In this document: positions 62,832 to 64,000 of the stretch, piece by piece | How the letters are laid out: every line of letters begins with the position of its first letter | Position numbering within the stretch: position 1 is the stretch's first letter | Notes under the pieces: model-generated | The model's input: only the letters and a program-made list of their open reading frames with translations | Database searches by the model: none | Told to the model about the DNA's origin: nothing | Made by a program: the position numbers and the translations under genes | Assembly (NCBI RefSeq): GCF_900476395.1 | Contig: NZ_UIHB01000001.1 | Coordinates: 649,385 to 713,384 of the forward strand | Length of the DNA: 64,000 nucleotides | Direction of reading: 5' to 3' | Origin: Xanthomonas euroxanthea | GTDB lineage: Bacteria; Pseudomonadota; Gammaproteobacteria; Xanthomonadales; Xanthomonadaceae

Positions 62832-64000
62832 CCGTCCCATCGCAGCACTACGCCGACTTGTCCGAGGATACGTATAAGAATCACGCGGTTGGACGGCGTG
62901 CGCCGGGTCATGAGGAATTGGTTCCGGTCGGAAACGAGAAGTACGCCATCCTGGAGCATGTCGACAACAAGGCCACCGGCTATCAGGGCACGATCTATCG
63001 CCGTGAAAGCACTGGTGAGATCGTTGTCGCGCATCGCGGCACCGAAGGCAAGATCGATGACATCCTGACCGATGCATCAATGGTGCGCAGCCGTCACAAC
63101 CCGCAAGCCGACGATGCGCTGGCGCTGACCAAGCATGCACTCGACTACGCAAAGGACTACGGCAACCGGACCGGGCACCAACCGGAAGTGACGATGACGG
63201 GTCATTCGCTCGGTGGTGCGCTCGCGCAGATCTCTGCACACCACTACGACCTCAAGGGCGAGACCTTCAATTCGTATGGTGCGGCCAGCCTGTCCTATCG
63301 GATCCCGGAGGGTGGTAACAACATGGTGAACCATGTGATGGCATCCGACCCGGTGAGTGCAGCGTCGCCGCATTTCGGCCAGGTGCGCATCTACGCAAAG
63401 CCGGATGAGATCAGTACGCTCGGTCACGCCGGTTACAGCAATAGCAGAGCGAACTTTCTGATTCCGGATTCTCCGGTGCTCGCTGCAGGAACCTCGTTAG
63501 GCGCGCACAAACTCGACAATTTCTTGAAGGAAGGTTCCGTCCTCAGCGATCCAAGTGCGCGCACGCTTGCGGAAACGAACAAGCGCATGATCAACGAGTA
63601 CCGCACCGATCTGGATCAGATCCGCGCCGGCATCACCGTCATCAGCCGCAGCGGTCGCGGACTCGGCCAGGACGCCATCGACGCCATCCGCGGCCCGCTC
63701 GCCCCGGGCGAGCCGGCCAAGCGCGACGCGCGCGAACATGGCAACGAGCACACCTCGCTGCGCATCGATCAGCCGGGGCATGTAGGCAATGCCTTGTTCC
63801 AGGACGCGCAGCGCGGCGTGCACGCACAGGATGCACGTGCAGGGCGCACACCCGACCACCAGAGTGCCCAGTTGTCCGGCTCGCTCGCCTCGGAAATGCA
63901 CGCCGCCGGCGGCCAGCGCATCGACGCGGTGATGATGAGCCCCGATGCCGCCCGCACCTTCGCCGTGCAGGGCCGCGTGGACGACCCCGCGCAGCTGCGG
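62828..64000 (+). CDS. Xanthomonas T4SS antibacterial effector: lipase domain + XVIPCD (3' end outside window)
   Basis: ATG 62828 with no stop before the window ends: 391 residues visible. N-terminal class-3 lipase: VVAHRGTEGKIDDILTDASM and the nucleophile elbow TMTGHSLGGALAQISAHHY with Ser127; Asp174 (MASDPVSA) and His228 (GAHKLDNF) or His200 are triad candidates. Residues about 313 to the end match the XVIPCD, the VirD4-recognition domain of Xanthomonas T4SS effectors: GHVGNALFQDAQRGVHAQD, GRTPDHQSAQLSGSLASEM, QRIDAVMMS, RTFAVQGRVDDPAQLR. The protein is thus probably delivered to rival bacteria as a periplasm-acting phospholipase. Codons in about 62840-63640 are less GC-rich than in the XVIPCD part, hinting at a mosaic origin. 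Confidence 0.9.
   Translation, partial: MTVPSQHYADLSEDTYKNHAVGRRAPGHEELVPVGNEKYAILEHVDNKATGYQGTIYRRESTGEIVVAHRGTEGKIDDILTDASMVRSRHNPQADDALALTKHALDYAKDYGNRTGHQPEVTMTGHSLGGALAQISAHHYDLKGETFNSYGAASLSYRIPEGGNNMVNHVMASDPVSAASPHFGQVRIYAKPDEISTLGHAGYSNSRANFLIPDSPVLAAGTSLGAHKLDNFLKEGSVLSDPSARTLAETNKRMINEYRTDLDQIRAGITVISRSGRGLGQDAIDAIRGPLAPGEPAKRDAREHGNEHTSLRIDQPGHVGNALFQDAQRGVHAQDARAGRTPDHQSAQLSGSLASEMHAAGGQRIDAVMMSPDAARTFAVQGRVDDPAQLR

Overview
The window is chromosomal DNA from a Xanthomonas species. It is GC-rich and has an ice-nucleation gene, TonB-dependent receptors, intergenic GATTCCC arrays and a type IV secretion effector carrying the Xanthomonas-specific XVIPCD domain. The gene content and order (groESL, a complete malonate decarboxylase operon, a lipoprotein/lipase effector-immunity pair) look most like the X. 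citri / X. axonopodis group, but that is inference from memory, not a search. No rRNA, tRNA, CRISPR array, transposase or prophage was found.

Layout. 1-2103: 3' part of an ice-nucleation protein. 2.4-8.0 kb: fis, a DUF3426 membrane protein, an XRE regulator with a divergent small membrane protein, prmA and two unknown envelope proteins. 8.3-11.2 kb (minus strand): aroQ-accB-accC, interrupted by a four-helix-bundle (IVP/S23 family) gene bounded by 30-bp inverted repeats. 11.6-16.4 kb: cutA-dsbD and a secreted endonuclease. 16.7-18.9 kb: groES-groEL behind a sigma-32-like promoter and a CIRCE element, with a small relative of the same inverted-repeat element between the two genes. 19.0-24.3 kb: an exact 27 x 8-bp tandem array, a TonB-dependent receptor, and a DAHP synthase gene preceded by an aromatic leader peptide and a terminator/antiterminator. 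25.1-31.8 kb: a CoA transferase and two tandem AsmA-like paralogues. 32.1-38.8 kb: a Fur-box-headed iron-uptake cluster (FecI sigma factor, FecR, STN-type receptor, PepSY, DUF3649, DUF3325). 39.2-47.3 kb: glnE, a VUT-family transporter, a DUF2145 pair, an ELM1-like protein, a nitroreductase and a YceI lipoprotein. 47.7-49.4 kb: a siderophore-interacting ferric reductase with a PadR repressor (YqjH/YqjI-like). 49.6-58.5 kb: malonate decarboxylase genes mdcA-C-D-E-G-B-H, a MatC-like carrier and a GntR regulator. 58.6-62.0 kb: a HAD remnant and an Rsb-type partner-switching operon (SpoIIE phosphatase, anti-sigma kinase, STAS). 62.2-64.0 kb: an antibacterial T4SS lipase effector, running off the window, with its lipoprotein immunity gene.

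Main themes. Three regulatory units can be read directly: CIRCE plus heat-shock promoter on groESL, the aromatic attenuator on DAHP synthase, and the Fur box on the iron cluster. Several short repeat families occupy the intergenic space: GGGAATC arrays that directly follow stop codons, about 70-bp GTAGGAGCGC hairpins, about 160-bp palindromic elements, and about 60-bp CCCTTCTCC elements. The least explained structure is the inverted-repeat-bounded four-helix-bundle gene inside accBC together with its gene-less relative inside groESL: it resembles the stem-plus-IVP arrangement of 23S rRNA intervening sequences, but placed in protein-coding operons.
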